A DNA stretch of 64,000 bases from Claveliimonas intestinigallinarum (GCA_019115145.1 DXED01000001.1:28401-92400); one strand, 5' to 3'; positions 33,857 to 43,731 are shown, numbered from the stretch's first letter. A program made the numbers and translations. Notes: generated by a model not told the origin, from the sequence alone.

Positions 33857-35623
33857 TTAGAAGTCCTCCTTCCCGAATGTATCCGCGATCTCCGCGTCGA
33901 GCTCGCTCATAATGCTCTCATACTCAGACTCGATCTGGTCTGTCACTGTGTATTTGTAGCGTCCGATCTTCTCACGCACTGCCATCGTCAGGAGAGCGTT
34001 CATGGAAGCCCCCTTGTTCAGAGCGTCCATAGACTTCTCGTAGAAGGCCAGCACCAGGTTCATCATCAGGTACTGCTTCCGCAGAGGCGTGTAGGTGTCC
34101 ACGTCGTGGAAGGAGTTTTGGTGCAGAAAGTCCTCGCGGATAGACCTGGCAGCCTCCATCTTCAGCCGGTCAGCCGGAGACAGGGCGTCCATGCCTACCA
34201 TCTGCACGATCTCCTCCAGCTCCGCCTCGTCCTGCAGAAGGCTCATCATCTTCTGGCGGTCCTCCATCCAGTCAGGAGCCACCTTCTCATTGAACCAGCC
34301 GCTCACGTTGTCCAGATAGAGGGAGTAGCTGGTAAGCCAGTTGATGGCCGGGAAATGTCGCTTGTAGGCCAGATTGGAGTCCAGTCCCCAGAACACCTTC
34401 ACGATACGCAGGGTTGCCTGGGACACAGGCTCCGAGGTGTCGCCTCCCGGGGGAGACACGGCTCCGATCACAGACAGGGAGCCCTCTCTTCCCTCTTTTC
34501 CGAGGGAGACTACATGGCCTGCCCTCTCGTAGAACTCCGCCAGACGGGAGCCCAGGTAAGCCGGGTATCCCTCCTCGCCGGGCATCTCCTCCAAACGACC
34601 CGACATCTCGCGGAGAGCCTCCGCCCACCGGGATGTGGAGTCCGCCATCAGGGCCACTGAGTATCCCATGTCGCGGAAATACTCCGCAATCGTAATTCCT
34701 GTATAAATAGACGCCTCACGGGCTGCGAAGGGCATATCCGAGGTGTTGGCGATAAGAACCGTCCTCTCCATCAGGGAACGTCCTGTCTTGGGATCCTTCA
34801 GCTCCGGGAATTCATTCAGAACGTCCGTCATCTCATTGCCCCGCTCACCGCATCCGATATAGACCACGATGTCCGCCTCGGCCCATTTTGCCAGCTGGTG
34901 CTGGATCACGGTCTTGCCGCTTCCGAAGGGTCCCGGCACAGCCGCCACACCGCCCCTGGCGATGGGGAAGAAGGTGTCAATGACCCTCTGGCCTGTCACA
35001 AGAGGCACATCCAGGGGCAGCTTTTTCACATAGGGCCGTCCCCGTCTCACGGGCCACTTCTGCACCATGGTCAGCTCCTTGTCCCCGTCCTCGGTGGCAA
35101 TAACCGCCACTGTCTCCTCCACCGTGAATTCTCCTGCGCGGATCTCCTTCACGATTCCTTTTATCCCATAGGGAACCATGATCTTCTGCTGCACCACCTG
35201 TGTCTCCTGCACGGTGCCCAGTACATCTCCGGCCTCCACCTCGTCTCCGGCCCTGGCCACGGGGACAAAGTCCCATTTTTTCTGTCTGTTCAGAGCCGCC
35301 ACCTCCACGCCTCTTTGCAGGTTGTTTCCTGAGATCTTCATGATCTCGTCAAGAGGGCGCTGGATGCCGTCATAAATGCTGGAGATGAGCCCGGGCCCAA
35401 GCTCCACCGACATGGGAGCCCCCGTGGACTCCACCGGCTCGCCGGGTCCCAGTCCGGATGTCTCCTCGTACACCTGGATGGACGCCTCGTCTCCGTGCAT
35501 CTCTATGATCTCGCCTATCAGGCGCTGCCTGCTGACGCGCACCACGTCGGACATGTTGGCATCCCTCATTCCGGACGCAATGACCAGCGGTCCCGCTACT
35601 TTTTTGATCGTACCTGTACTCAT
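33857..35623 (-). CDS. ntpA: V-type ATP synthase catalytic subunit A
   Basis: Catalytic subunit, 588 residues, with Walker A (GPFGSGKTVIQHQLAKW near residue 235), the non-homologous insert typical of A (about 110-190), GCGERGNEMTD with the catalytic Glu, and SRWAEALREMSGRLEEMPGE. Full length with no defect seen. Confidence 0.97.
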   Translation of the reverse strand: MSTGTIKKVAGPLVIASGMRDANMSDVVRVSRQRLIGEIIEMHGDEASIQVYEETSGLGPGEPVESTGAPMSVELGPGLISSIYDGIQRPLDEIMKISGNNLQRGVEVAALNRQKKWDFVPVARAGDEVEAGDVLGTVQETQVVQQKIMVPYGIKGIVKEIRAGEFTVEETVAVIATEDGDKELTMVQKWPVRRGRPYVKKLPLDVPLVTGQRVIDTFFPIARGGVAAVPGPFGSGKTVIQHQLAKWAEADIVVYIGCGERGNEMTDVLNEFPELKDPKTGRSLMERTVLIANTSDMPFAAREASIYTGITIAEYFRDMGYSVALMADSTSRWAEALREMSGRLEEMPGEEGYPAYLGSRLAEFYERAGHVVSLGKEGREGSLSVIGAVSPPGGDTSEPVSQATLRIVKVFWGLDSNLAYKRHFPAINWLTSYSLYLDNVSGWFNEKVAPDWMEDRQKMMSLLQDEAELEEIVQMVGMDALSPADRLKMEAARSIREDFLHQNSFHDVDTYTPLRKQYLMMNLVLAFYEKSMDALNKGASMNALLTMAVREKIGRYKYTVTDQIESEYESIMSELDAEIADTFGKEDF

Positions 35624-35647
35624 AATGGACGTATCACCTCAACTTTC

Positions 35648-35962
35648 TTAGTTACTGAACAGGATATCGGACCCAACGGCCTGTTCCACCGATTTCTTCA
35701 CTCCTCTGACACCGCTGCCCGTATTTCCGGACACCCCCGGGATCTCTATGACCGCCGGGATGATCTGCCCCTCGTACCGGGCTATGTCGTGCTTCAGCTG
35801 GGCCGCCAGCTTCTCCGTGATATAGATGATCCCATACCCCTCTGCGGCAAGCTGGTGGAGCCTCTCCCCTGCCTCCTGGAATGTGACGGGAAATGTGTCA
35901 AGTCCCAGGGCAGCAAAGCCGTAAATGCTGTCATAATCGCCCATCACTGCTATCTTATACAT
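35648..35962 (-). CDS. ntpG: V-type ATP synthase subunit F
   Basis: Small CheY-like stalk subunit, 104 residues (MYKIAVMGDYDSIYGFAALG; GIIYITEKLA; PAVIEIPG). Its start overlaps the end of subunit C by eight bases. Symbol follows the Enterococcus nomenclature; it is F in the V/A-type scheme. Confidence 0.92.
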   Translation of the reverse strand: MYKIAVMGDYDSIYGFAALGLDTFPVTFQEAGERLHQLAAEGYGIIYITEKLAAQLKHDIARYEGQIIPAVIEIPGVSGNTGSGVRGVKKSVEQAVGSDILFSN

Positions 35963-36923
35963 ACATTTCCCTTACCCTTTCCCGGATTGCCTGTTCCGGC
36001 AGCTGACTTCGCTTGCCGGAGAGGATGATCCGCACTGTCTTGATCTCGTTTTGTCTTGCAAGTACATACGCCACCACCGGGCCTATGGTAAATGCTTTAT
36101 ATTTCTGCGGGCTGATGGTCTGGATGATGCGGTTGTCACACCAGCGCTCAAAGGCGGACATGGACTCTGCGAGAGCCTGTGCCCCTCCCGCGTACTCGGT
36201 GCCAAGGAGATAGTCCCGTATGGCCTCCGGTCCCGAGAGGGCCGCCTTTGCAAGCTGGTCCACGCTGAGGCTTCCGCACTCCGCCATGGCCTGCTTCATA
36301 AATTCTATGGATTTTGCGGTTTTCTGCGCCCGCACGGCGATCTTGATGTCCGCCACCGCCACCACGGATCTGGCATAGTCCCGGATGATCTCGTCCTCCG
36401 ACTCCATTCCCGCCTTGTAAATGGCGTCCAGGGCCGCCCTGTCTATGATGATGTCGCAGAGCTGTCCGTCCCCCGCGTGAAGCAGCGCCTCACAGGCCTG
36501 CCGGGCCGCCTGGCTCATATTTGCGGGAAGCCGCCCGAAATCCTTCTCACGTATGATCTCCAGCATCTCCTGACCGGAAACTGCCGTGTCCTCGTAGAAA
36601 ATGTCTCCGGGAGGCTCCTCTGTACAGGCCGCCTTGACTGCTGCCTTCAGATTGTGGAACAGCTTCTGGCAGAAGAGAACGTCGAACTTTTTCCTGTCAA
36701 TGGACAGCTCACCCACGGTCTGCCAGATCTTCTCCTCCTCCCGCTTCAGCATCGTCTCTGCGTCCCCGGAGGTGTCTGTGTCACCCCAGCCCCGCTCCGC
36801 CAGGAACTGCAGGCACTGCTCATAGCTCTGGCAGGCGATGAGCTGGTCGATGACCGCGTTGGAGAAGAGAGAGACCTCAAGGGCTCTTATGCGGGCAACC
36901 GCGTAGGTATACTTTTCACTCAT
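35955..36923 (-). CDS. ntpC: V-type ATP synthase subunit C
   Basis: V0D/AC39-type subunit that joins the membrane rotor to the central stalk, 322 residues, largely helical. The N terminus (YAVARIRALEVSLFS) and C-terminal EIKTVRIILSGKRSQLP are characteristic. Part of the nine-gene operon. Confidence 0.93.
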   Translation of the reverse strand: MSEKYTYAVARIRALEVSLFSNAVIDQLIACQSYEQCLQFLAERGWGDTDTSGDAETMLKREEEKIWQTVGELSIDRKKFDVLFCQKLFHNLKAAVKAACTEEPPGDIFYEDTAVSGQEMLEIIREKDFGRLPANMSQAARQACEALLHAGDGQLCDIIIDRAALDAIYKAGMESEDEIIRDYARSVVAVADIKIAVRAQKTAKSIEFMKQAMAECGSLSVDQLAKAALSGPEAIRDYLLGTEYAGGAQALAESMSAFERWCDNRIIQTISPQKYKAFTIGPVVAYVLARQNEIKTVRIILSGKRSQLPEQAIRERVREMYV

Positions 36924-36935
36924 CTAGGTTCCTCC

Positions 36936-37541
36936 TCACGCCCTGTCCCGGGAAAACAATCTCTTCTGAACCCGGTCGCTCATCTCATCCCGCCTTGTCT
37001 CAAAGATGGCTTTAAAGGTACAGTTCTCTTCGATCCCGCCGTACACCAGCACGAACCCGTCGGGTACAAGAGGATCCCCCTCTGCCAGAGAAAGGGAGCC
37101 TCCCTTTGCCTCGGCCGCCTTCTGTATCTTTTCCTCAAATCCGTCCGGCATGCGCTGTGCGTCCGCAGGTGAAAAATGGATCTCTCCCACCTGGGGGAGT
37201 ACGTAATGATCCAGCAGCCTCTCTATCAACTCAAAATACGCTGCCGTATCCATGTCCTTTATTTTCCGGTAAGCCTCCTTTAGCACCTCCGCTATCATCT
37301 CCTGCCTGGCGCCAAGAAGCCTGGTTCGCCTCTCCAGATCCGATGCCGACAGCGCCTTCTCCTTCAGGCCCTCCGCATCTGCCCGGGCCTTTTCGAGGAT
37401 GGCCGCGGCAGATCCCTCCGCCTGCCTCTTCCTCTCGTCCAGAAGCTCCCGGGCCTGTCTGTTCGCATCCTGTATCTTCACCTCAGCGGAGGACCGGGCT
37501 TCTTCCAGGATACGGCTTTTCATTTTCTCTAATCCAGTCAT
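36936..37541 (-). CDS. ntpE: V-type ATP synthase subunit E
   Basis: Peripheral stalk subunit, 201 residues: long N-terminal coiled coil rich in Glu, Lys and Ala (about 1-110) and a globular C-terminal domain. It pairs with the small G/H-type subunit encoded first in the operon. Confidence 0.9.
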   Translation of the reverse strand: MTGLEKMKSRILEEARSSAEVKIQDANRQARELLDERKRQAEGSAAAILEKARADAEGLKEKALSASDLERRTRLLGARQEMIAEVLKEAYRKIKDMDTAAYFELIERLLDHYVLPQVGEIHFSPADAQRMPDGFEEKIQKAAEAKGGSLSLAEGDPLVPDGFVLVYGGIEENCTFKAIFETRRDEMSDRVQKRLFSRDRA

Positions 37542-37590
37542 AGCCTTCGCACTCCTTTTTCTGATTTTTCCCTGTCACCTGTCTGCGTTC

Positions 37591-38076
37591 CTATACCTGG
37601 ATCATGGTCACGGCGATGACGGAAATCAGAAGAGAAAGGATCGCGTAGGTCTCAACCATGGCCGGGAACAGCATGGCCTTACCGAACTGCTCCGGTTTTT
37701 TCGCAACGATGCCAATGGACGCCGCGGCAGCCTCCCCCTGGGATTTTCCTGAGATCAGTCCCACGATGCCTACCGGCAGGCAGGCCGCCAGGATGAGAAG
37801 CCCTGTCTGGGGATCCAGCTCCAGTCCGCCGCCGCCCAGAAGGCCGATCTTGGAAAGTGTGACAAAGCCTACCAGCAGTCCGTAAATTCCCTGTGTACCG
37901 GGCAGAAGCTGGAGTACCAGAACCTTGGCAAATTTGCTGGGGTCCTCTGTCACGACCCCTGCCGCCGCCTGTCCTGCGATGCCGACGCCGAGAGCTGATC
38001 CCGCGCCTGCGAGAAACACGGCCACTGCCGCTCCGAGAAGTCCATATACCAGTCCTAAATTCTCCCATATACTCAT
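37591..38076 (-). CDS. ntpK: V-type ATP synthase membrane rotor subunit K
   Basis: Proteolipid of 161 residues with two fused hairpins (four helices). It keeps all residues that bind sodium in Enterococcus hirae NtpK: LQLLPGTQ (Leu58, Thr61, Gln62), GKSQG (Gln113) and MVETYAI (Glu142). Only the second hairpin has the ion-binding carboxylate. I infer a sodium-coupled enzyme. The start overlaps the end of subunit I. Confidence 0.94.
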   Translation of the reverse strand: MSIWENLGLVYGLLGAAVAVFLAGAGSALGVGIAGQAAAGVVTEDPSKFAKVLVLQLLPGTQGIYGLLVGFVTLSKIGLLGGGGLELDPQTGLLILAACLPVGIVGLISGKSQGEAAAASIGIVAKKPEQFGKAMLFPAMVETYAILSLLISVIAVTMIQV

Positions 38077-40100
38077 GATATCGTTTCCTCCTTAATATCT
38101 ACATATTTTGTATCATTCTCAAAGGGTTCAAAGGGCTTCCCTCCCCCTTCATAAAACTTTCCGAAAAACTCCACAAACTGGAGACGGTTCGTGTGTACGT
38201 ATGCTCCCAGCAGGTTGATGGCCATGTTCATGGCGTGTCCCACGATGAATACAGCGATGAACACCAGCACTCCGAAAACGCTCTTTCCCAGCATGCTCCC
38301 CATCATGTTGACGACGGAGGCGATGACGCCTGTAGCCAGTCCCAGAGCCAGAAGCCGGGAGTAGGACAAAACGTCGCTGAGCCAGCCGGTGATGTTGTAA
38401 ATGTCGTAGGCTCCCAGGGCCAGCCTGAGCACCGGGTTTTTGTTGGCCCGTCCTGACATCAGGAGAAGTCCCACAGCCCCCGCGACAGCCAGCACCTTTG
38501 CCAGCGTGTTAAGGGCCGGCGGGAAGACGATGTCCATCTGCGAGATGGATCGGAAGATCTCCGACGGAAGCAGCATCAGGATAAGCCCCATCAGAAATAC
38601 GTACCAGAGCACCACGTCGCAGAAAAAGTCCAGATACTGTCTGTCCTTAAGCTCCATGTAGCCCTTGATCCCAAGTCCCACAAACAGGTGGATCGTCCCA
38701 AACAGCATGGAGTAGACCAACAGCTTCATGGGGTCGTTAAGCGGCGCGAACCACAGCGGCGGTATGCTCACCTCTTTGCCGAAAAACACGCTGGAAACCA
38801 CGTCCACCACGTCCCCGAAATAGCCTCCGAACAGAACGCCCCACACGATAGTGGAGATGCCGCAGAACATAAACAGCTTCAGCGATTTGTGCATCCCCGC
38901 GCTCATTCTGGGGAATTTCCTGAGCACCACAAAGCACACGATGGCCACGATAGCGCCGTAGGCTGCGTCGGAGAGCATCATTCCGAAGAAGAACACATAA
39001 AAAAACGACATGATAGTGGTTGGGTCAAACTCCCCCTTATGGGGCAGCCCGTAGGACTCCAGCACTCCCTCCACACTGGAGGAGAAGGCGTTGTTGTGCA
39101 GGATGGTGGGCGGCTCCTCGTCCTCCCCCGGCTCCTCCACATCCATGACGCAGTCGTATTTCTCTTCTATCGCCTTCCGCAGGGCAGGCACCGCCTTTGC
39201 CGGCACGTACCCGCTGATGAGAAAGGTGCGCCCTGACTGGGGCAGTGTTCCCAGCACCTGGTATTTCTCCGCCCGGATGCGGTAGTAATCTGAAATGTAC
39301 TCCAGCTCCTCCCGCCTTTCGGCACGGGCCTTTATCTCCTCTTCCTTCTCTTCTATTTCCCTGTTCAGCTTTCCAATATCTGCTTTCAGCTCCTCTGTCC
39401 GGACTGCCGGATCTTCCGGTACAATCTGAGAGGGCCTTGCAAATCCTCCCTGGCGGAGCGCTTCCTCCACTGCCTCCGCGTTCTCTCTCATGCAGAGCAC
39501 AGCCAGGTACACGCCCTCCGTCCCGGAGGAGACGATCTCCACATCCAGCTCCTCTGTCTGGGGGAGCTGCTCTGCCAGGACCGCGTACACGTCCTCCAGT
39601 GTGGTGCCGGCGGCCATAGTGCCTATCAGCATGGCTGTGTGCTCTGTCCCCTCAAAGTTCATGGGCACGCCCAGAGCCAGCCAGGGGCTCAGGCTCTCAA
39701 TCTGGTTCTCGTCCTTGAGGATGGCAGCCTTCTTCTCCGCGATCTGTCTGCTGTCCCGAAGGATATCCGCCGCCACATCCATGATTTCTTCCCTGTCTCC
39801 GGCCGCCTGTCGGAACCGCTTCTCATCCACCAGCTTTTTCCCCTCAAGGCTGGCGAACAGGGACTTCTTCCGGGGAACGTACTGCTCCAGCACGTCCAGG
39901 GCCTGATCCGCAGTGTGGGCCTTCTTCTCAAAGCTCAGCCTTGGGCTGGTGGTGTCCATCCGCCGGAAGACGTCATCGTCCTCCGCCAGCTGGCTGACCT
40001 CCATAAGTCCCAGGGACTGGAGCCGTTCAAGGATGGCCTTCCGGTCCTTCTTCAGCGCGCAGATACTGACTCTCTGCATCTGCAGTACTGCCATAGACAC
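38073..40100 (-). CDS. ntpI: V-type ATP synthase subunit I
   Basis: Membrane stator (a-type) subunit, 675 residues: cytoplasmic N-terminal half with coiled coils and a C-terminal half with about eight helices. The conserved Arg helix region lies in NITGWLSDVLSYSRLLALGL. Provides the ion half-channels next to the K ring. Confidence 0.94.
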   Translation of the reverse strand: MSMAVLQMQRVSICALKKDRKAILERLQSLGLMEVSQLAEDDDVFRRMDTTSPRLSFEKKAHTADQALDVLEQYVPRKKSLFASLEGKKLVDEKRFRQAAGDREEIMDVAADILRDSRQIAEKKAAILKDENQIESLSPWLALGVPMNFEGTEHTAMLIGTMAAGTTLEDVYAVLAEQLPQTEELDVEIVSSGTEGVYLAVLCMRENAEAVEEALRQGGFARPSQIVPEDPAVRTEELKADIGKLNREIEEKEEEIKARAERREELEYISDYYRIRAEKYQVLGTLPQSGRTFLISGYVPAKAVPALRKAIEEKYDCVMDVEEPGEDEEPPTILHNNAFSSSVEGVLESYGLPHKGEFDPTTIMSFFYVFFFGMMLSDAAYGAIVAIVCFVVLRKFPRMSAGMHKSLKLFMFCGISTIVWGVLFGGYFGDVVDVVSSVFFGKEVSIPPLWFAPLNDPMKLLVYSMLFGTIHLFVGLGIKGYMELKDRQYLDFFCDVVLWYVFLMGLILMLLPSEIFRSISQMDIVFPPALNTLAKVLAVAGAVGLLLMSGRANKNPVLRLALGAYDIYNITGWLSDVLSYSRLLALGLATGVIASVVNMMGSMLGKSVFGVLVFIAVFIVGHAMNMAINLLGAYVHTNRLQFVEFFGKFYEGGGKPFEPFENDTKYVDIKEETIS

Positions 40101-40134
40101 ATCCCTCCTTTTCTTTCATTTTCCAGGAAGCGTC

Positions 40135-40443
40135 TCAGATCAGATGATCGATGACATCTGACACGGCGGCCTCCTTCTCTTTTTCTGCTTCCTCTCGCAG
40201 AGCCCGGATCATCTCCTCCGTCTCCGCAGCCGCCTTTTCCGCCATTTGTTTCCCTTCCTCAGCAGCAGAGTCCATGACAGCCGCAGCCTCGGTTTTTGCA
40301 TCCTGCGTGATCTTTTCCTGCATTTTCTTTGCCTCATCGGATGCCTGGGAAAGGATCTGCTCACAGCGGGCATCCGCCTGCGCCACGATCTCTCCGGCCT
40401 CTTTTTCGGCCTGCTTTATGGTCTGAATGGTCTCTTCTACCAT
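40135..40443 (-). CDS. ntpF: V-type ATP synthase subunit G/H (peripheral stalk)
   Basis: 102-residue Ala/Glu/Lys coiled-coil protein, first gene of the operon and the expected partner of subunit E. Symbol by Enterococcus nomenclature, based on position and composition since the sequence is low in complexity. Confidence 0.85.
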   Translation of the reverse strand: MVEETIQTIKQAEKEAGEIVAQADARCEQILSQASDEAKKMQEKITQDAKTEAAAVMDSAAEEGKQMAEKAAAETEEMIRALREEAEKEKEAAVSDVIDHLI

Positions 40444-40489
40444 CTATTCACCACCTCTCTTTTCCTTTTTTTGCTATCTTGTAGTTCAA

Positions 40490-40518
40490 ATTATAATATG
40501 ATTTGTGCGGCATGTCTA
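40490..40518 (-). promoter_or_regulatory. V-ATPase operon promoter
   Basis: Minus-strand TAGACA (40513-40518), 17-base spacer, perfect TATAAT (40490-40495), about 45 bases before the first gene. Confidence 0.7.
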
Positions 40519-40685
40519 TTATTTTTTGTATTTTTTCTTTTAAAACCATTTATGATCATACAATTTGTTTTATAATCTTACAATTATTTCTGTTTTCGCG
40601 TATCTCATATTTTTTCGCTCTATTCCTTTACTTTCTCCCTCCGATTTTGATTTTATACAGCTAGTTTCCTGCAATCCGGGAAAAC

Positions 40686-40712
40686 AAAAAAGAGTCCCGC
40701 TTGCGGAACTCT
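40686..40712 (-). terminator. Terminator of trmL
   Basis: Minus-strand AGAGTTCCGC / GCGGGACTCT with a two-base loop, followed by TTTTTTG. Confidence 0.8.
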
Positions 40713-40749
40713 CACGCCATGCGCGGCTGCGCATGTCTGATCTGTCTTT

Positions 40750-41247
40750 TTATTTTTCCCAGGACAGGCGGTGCAGATGCCCTTCCCTGTTCAGCTCTGC
40801 AAATCCGTTCTGCCGCAGAGCCTCATAGAGAACGATGGCCACGGAATTGCCCAGGTTGAGAGACCGGATCTGGCCCATCATGGGAATCCGCACGCAGGTG
40901 TCCTGATGCTCCACCAGAATCTCCTCCGGTATGCCGGCGCTCTCCTTTCCGAACATGATATAGCAGTCCGGCTCGTAGCGGACATCCGTGTAGACCCTGG
41001 GCGCCTTTGTGGTGGCCATGTAGATCTTGGCTCCCGGATTTTTCTCCAGAAAATCCCGGTAGTCGATGTAGGTGGTCACATCCAGATCCTTCCAGTAGTC
41101 CATCCCCGCACGCTTCAGGCTCTTTTCATCCAGCCGGAAGCCCAGAGGCTCAATGAGATGAAGCCGCGCCCCGGCGGCCACGCATGTCCTTCCTATATTT
41201 CCCGTATTGGCCGGTATCTCCGGCTCGTGCAGTACAATGTTCAGCAT
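40750..41247 (-). CDS. trmL: tRNA (cytidine/uridine-34) 2'-O-methyltransferase
   Basis: SPOUT methyltransferase of the wobble position of leucine tRNAs. Short single-domain form of 165 residues with EPEIPANTGNIGRTC, FGKESAGIPEEIL and IPMMGQIRSLNLGNSVAIVLYE. A strong GGAGGG site precedes the ATG. It follows the AIR-synthase-like gene by 11 bases. Confidence 0.95.
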   Translation of the reverse strand: MLNIVLHEPEIPANTGNIGRTCVAAGARLHLIEPLGFRLDEKSLKRAGMDYWKDLDVTTYIDYRDFLEKNPGAKIYMATTKAPRVYTDVRYEPDCYIMFGKESAGIPEEILVEHQDTCVRIPMMGQIRSLNLGNSVAIVLYEALRQNGFAELNREGHLHRLSWEK

Positions 41248-41258
41248 CCGTACCCTCC

Positions 41259-42158
41259 TTATTCCTGCTGCCAGAGCTTCCAGATCTCGTCCAGCCCGGG
41301 ACGATCCAGAAACCTGACGTCTTCCCCATTCTGTACGATCTTGTCGTTGTCCCCTCTGAGCCTTCCTATGACACAGGCCTCCACCTGCTGCCGGGCAAGC
41401 CTCTCCGCTGCCGCCTCACCGTCGGCTGCCGCCAAAAGAAAGCAGCCCGCCGATGTGAGCTGGTAGGGGTTGATGTGAAAAAGCTCGCACACCTCGATGG
41501 TCTCCTGCCTGACAGGGATCTTCTTCAGATCCGCCTCCAGGCCCCGGCCTGTCCAGGCGGACAGCTCCCACAAAGTCTTGAAAATTCCTCCCTGGCCCAC
41601 GTGACAGATCACCGGTATGCCGGCTCTTCTGACCGCCCGGGCTATGTCCAGGCCAAAAATCTGATCCTCCGCTGACTCCACAAGGCGCAGAAAAGAGGGG
41701 GCGAACCTGCCGGCCAGGACCTCTCTCTTCTCCTGGCTGATCCGCAGCATCCCCTCCAGGCCCGCATAGCCCGCCACAAGGATGTCCAGCTGCTCCAGGT
41801 GCTCCGGGCGCCCCGGAGTCTCCCGGCTTTCAGGAGCAGCCGGTTTTCCCTGGATCCCCGGGGAAGCAAAGCCCGGTCTGCCCTCAGCCGTCACCAGGGC
41901 GCAGGGCAGGGAGATGGCCGGGCATTTTCCTCCCTCTGTCCCCCTTATCTCCAGAAAAAATGGCAGGGTATCTGCCATTTTCTTCCATTTCTTTTTTAAA
42001 TCATACAGAAAAGTATTCTCCCGGTCCGCCGGTATCTGGAACACCGCCTTTGCGGCGAACTCTTCCGCCCCCCGGGCCGCCAGGGCATTGACGCAGTGAG
42101 CCAGGGCGTACCGCCCCAGATCCCTTTGCTCCCCGTAAATGATCGCTGTCTCTGTCAC
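41259..42158 (-). CDS. AIR synthase-related protein (HypE/ThiL-like C-terminal half)
   Basis: 299 residues. The second half resembles the C-terminal domain of the PurM/HypE superfamily (GQGGIFKTLWELSAWTGRG; IPVRQETIEVCELFHINPYQ; an SAG turn, CVIGRLRGDNDKIV). The ATP-binding first half is diverged and the glycine-rich signature of HypE is not seen, so catalytic activity is doubtful. GTG at 42158 has AAAGGAG upstream. Neighbours are not hydrogenase genes. Confidence 0.75.
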   Translation of the reverse strand: MTETAIIYGEQRDLGRYALAHCVNALAARGAEEFAAKAVFQIPADRENTFLYDLKKKWKKMADTLPFFLEIRGTEGGKCPAISLPCALVTAEGRPGFASPGIQGKPAAPESRETPGRPEHLEQLDILVAGYAGLEGMLRISQEKREVLAGRFAPSFLRLVESAEDQIFGLDIARAVRRAGIPVICHVGQGGIFKTLWELSAWTGRGLEADLKKIPVRQETIEVCELFHINPYQLTSAGCFLLAAADGEAAAERLARQQVEACVIGRLRGDNDKIVQNGEDVRFLDRPGLDEIWKLWQQE

Positions 42159-42189
42159 AATCCGCTCTCCTTTGTCCTTCTCTTTGCGC

Positions 42190-43731
42190 CTACTCCTGTG
42201 TCTGATCCGGCGCCTGCTCCTCGCTTCCCGCCGAGGCAGCCTGGCTCACTGCCGCATTGACCTTGTCCGCGTCCTGGGAGGCAATGGCGCTCTGGAGGGC
42301 AGTCAGCACACCCCCGCTGGCCGACGCAGTCCCCACTTCGATCACCTGGTCCGACTTTTCATAGTGACTGGTGTTAAACACCTCCCGGCTGACCTCCTGG
42401 CCGTCCTCGTACACGATCTTCCAGAGCTGCGCCTCCACGCCGTCGTGCGGGCTTCCTGTCACCTCTGTAGTTCCCGCCGCCAGCTCGGTGTTTTCCTTAT
42501 ATACTGTGCCGTAGGGCTCTGTGCTGATGGTCTCGCTCTCGTATTCCACCGTCCGGTTCTTTGGCCTTGTCTCCTTGCCGTAAATGATAAACCGGAGCTG
42601 GTTGCTGTCATTGATCTCCCCATAGATATAGATGGGCGTGTCATAGCTGTTCCTGAACTTGAAATCCAGATAATCTCCGGCTATCGCCGCGTCCCTGGAG
42701 GGCTTCACGTAAGCCACGGTCATGGAGTGGGGAGACCGCTCCACCACCTCCAGCTCGGCGTAAATAACCGCGTTGTAGAGGGTGGTTGAGACCTGGCAGA
42801 TGCCGCCGCCGTAATCGGACACCACCTGGCCGTTCTCGTAGGCTCCGGCCTCCACATAACCGTTCTCCGGCGTGAAGGGCCCTGTTGTCTGTCCCACAGA
42901 CAGAGTCTCGCCCGGCATCAGGATCTTCCCGTTCAGCTTATCTACACCGTTTTTCAGGTTCTGCCATCTCTCTCCGCCCCCGGCGTCAGTCCAGAAGCTG
43001 CCCAGCTCATCCTGTATGGTGGACAGATCCTCCTCCGTGATCTTTGGCTTCTCCTTTTTTGTCTGCAGCTCCACGGCAAAATCATCGTGCTCCCACTGGT
43101 CATTGAGGTGGTCTGTGACCGCCTCGATGGTGGCCTCCACATCCAAAGCCTTCCCTTCCTGCTCCGGAGTGATCTCAAAGGAGGTGGCGGTCTTCTGGAT
43201 GGAGGCGTCCACTGCGCCCTGTACAAGAGGCACCGCCCGTTCATTCAGGACAGCCTCTGTCTGCTCCTGATCCAGACTGAATTTCTCCCGGATCACATAT
43301 TTTTCTTTTTCCAGATTTTTCTGCTTTCTGTAGCGGGAAAATACGCTTCCTGTCTTGCCGTAGTCTACCGCTTCCTGGGCCAGCTCATCCACATCCTCGG
43401 CGGACAGCCCCAGCTCACTCAAAGCGGCCTGGGCGGAACCATTGTCAGCCTCCAAAGTCACAGTCACCGCGCCGTCGGACTCCATATGCTCCTCCAGAGC
43501 GGCGCTGGCCTCCTTCGCGGTCATGCCGGACACATCCATGGCGCCGATCCACACATTGTCGCAGATCACATTCTCATCCACTCTATTTACATAATTTCTT
43601 AAATGTATATAGACACCAAGCAGGGCGATCAGTATCAGCCCTGCGCCTGCCATGATGAGAAGACGCGCCCTCTTCTTCCTGCGCGCAGTCATTCTCTTTG
43701 TTTCCCTCAGGCTCCTTCTCCGTGATGCCAT
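42190..43731 (-). CDS. VanW family protein with PG-binding-like domains
   Basis: Envelope protein of 513 residues: basic N terminus, one membrane helix (about 24-46), an extracellular part with repeats of the YoaR/PG-binding 4 type (DVSGMTAKEASAALEEH; TEAVLNERAVP), then the VanW domain (KILMPGETLSVGQTTGPFT; DYGGGICQVSTTLYNAVIYA) and a G5-like tail. VanW proteins occur beside vancomycin genes and widely in clostridia with unknown biochemical role. No van genes here, so do not infer resistance. Confidence 0.9.
   Translation of the reverse strand: MASRRRSLRETKRMTARRKKRARLLIMAGAGLILIALLGVYIHLRNYVNRVDENVICDNVWIGAMDVSGMTAKEASAALEEHMESDGAVTVTLEADNGSAQAALSELGLSAEDVDELAQEAVDYGKTGSVFSRYRKQKNLEKEKYVIREKFSLDQEQTEAVLNERAVPLVQGAVDASIQKTATSFEITPEQEGKALDVEATIEAVTDHLNDQWEHDDFAVELQTKKEKPKITEEDLSTIQDELGSFWTDAGGGERWQNLKNGVDKLNGKILMPGETLSVGQTTGPFTPENGYVEAGAYENGQVVSDYGGGICQVSTTLYNAVIYAELEVVERSPHSMTVAYVKPSRDAAIAGDYLDFKFRNSYDTPIYIYGEINDSNQLRFIIYGKETRPKNRTVEYESETISTEPYGTVYKENTELAAGTTEVTGSPHDGVEAQLWKIVYEDGQEVSREVFNTSHYEKSDQVIEVGTASASGGVLTALQSAIASQDADKVNAAVSQAASAGSEEQAPDQTQE

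Larger units (their letters stand above)
40444..40749. other. AT-rich intergenic region upstream of the V-ATPase operon
   Basis: About 300 bases with the V-ATPase promoter at the left and the trmL terminator at the right, both listed. The rest is AT-rich and I see no gene. Confidence 0.7.

Noticed and set aside
42190..43731. Vancomycin resistance role for the VanW protein
   Set aside because: No vanA/B, vanH, vanX or dedicated vanRS genes are nearby; VanW-domain proteins are common in clostridia without resistance.
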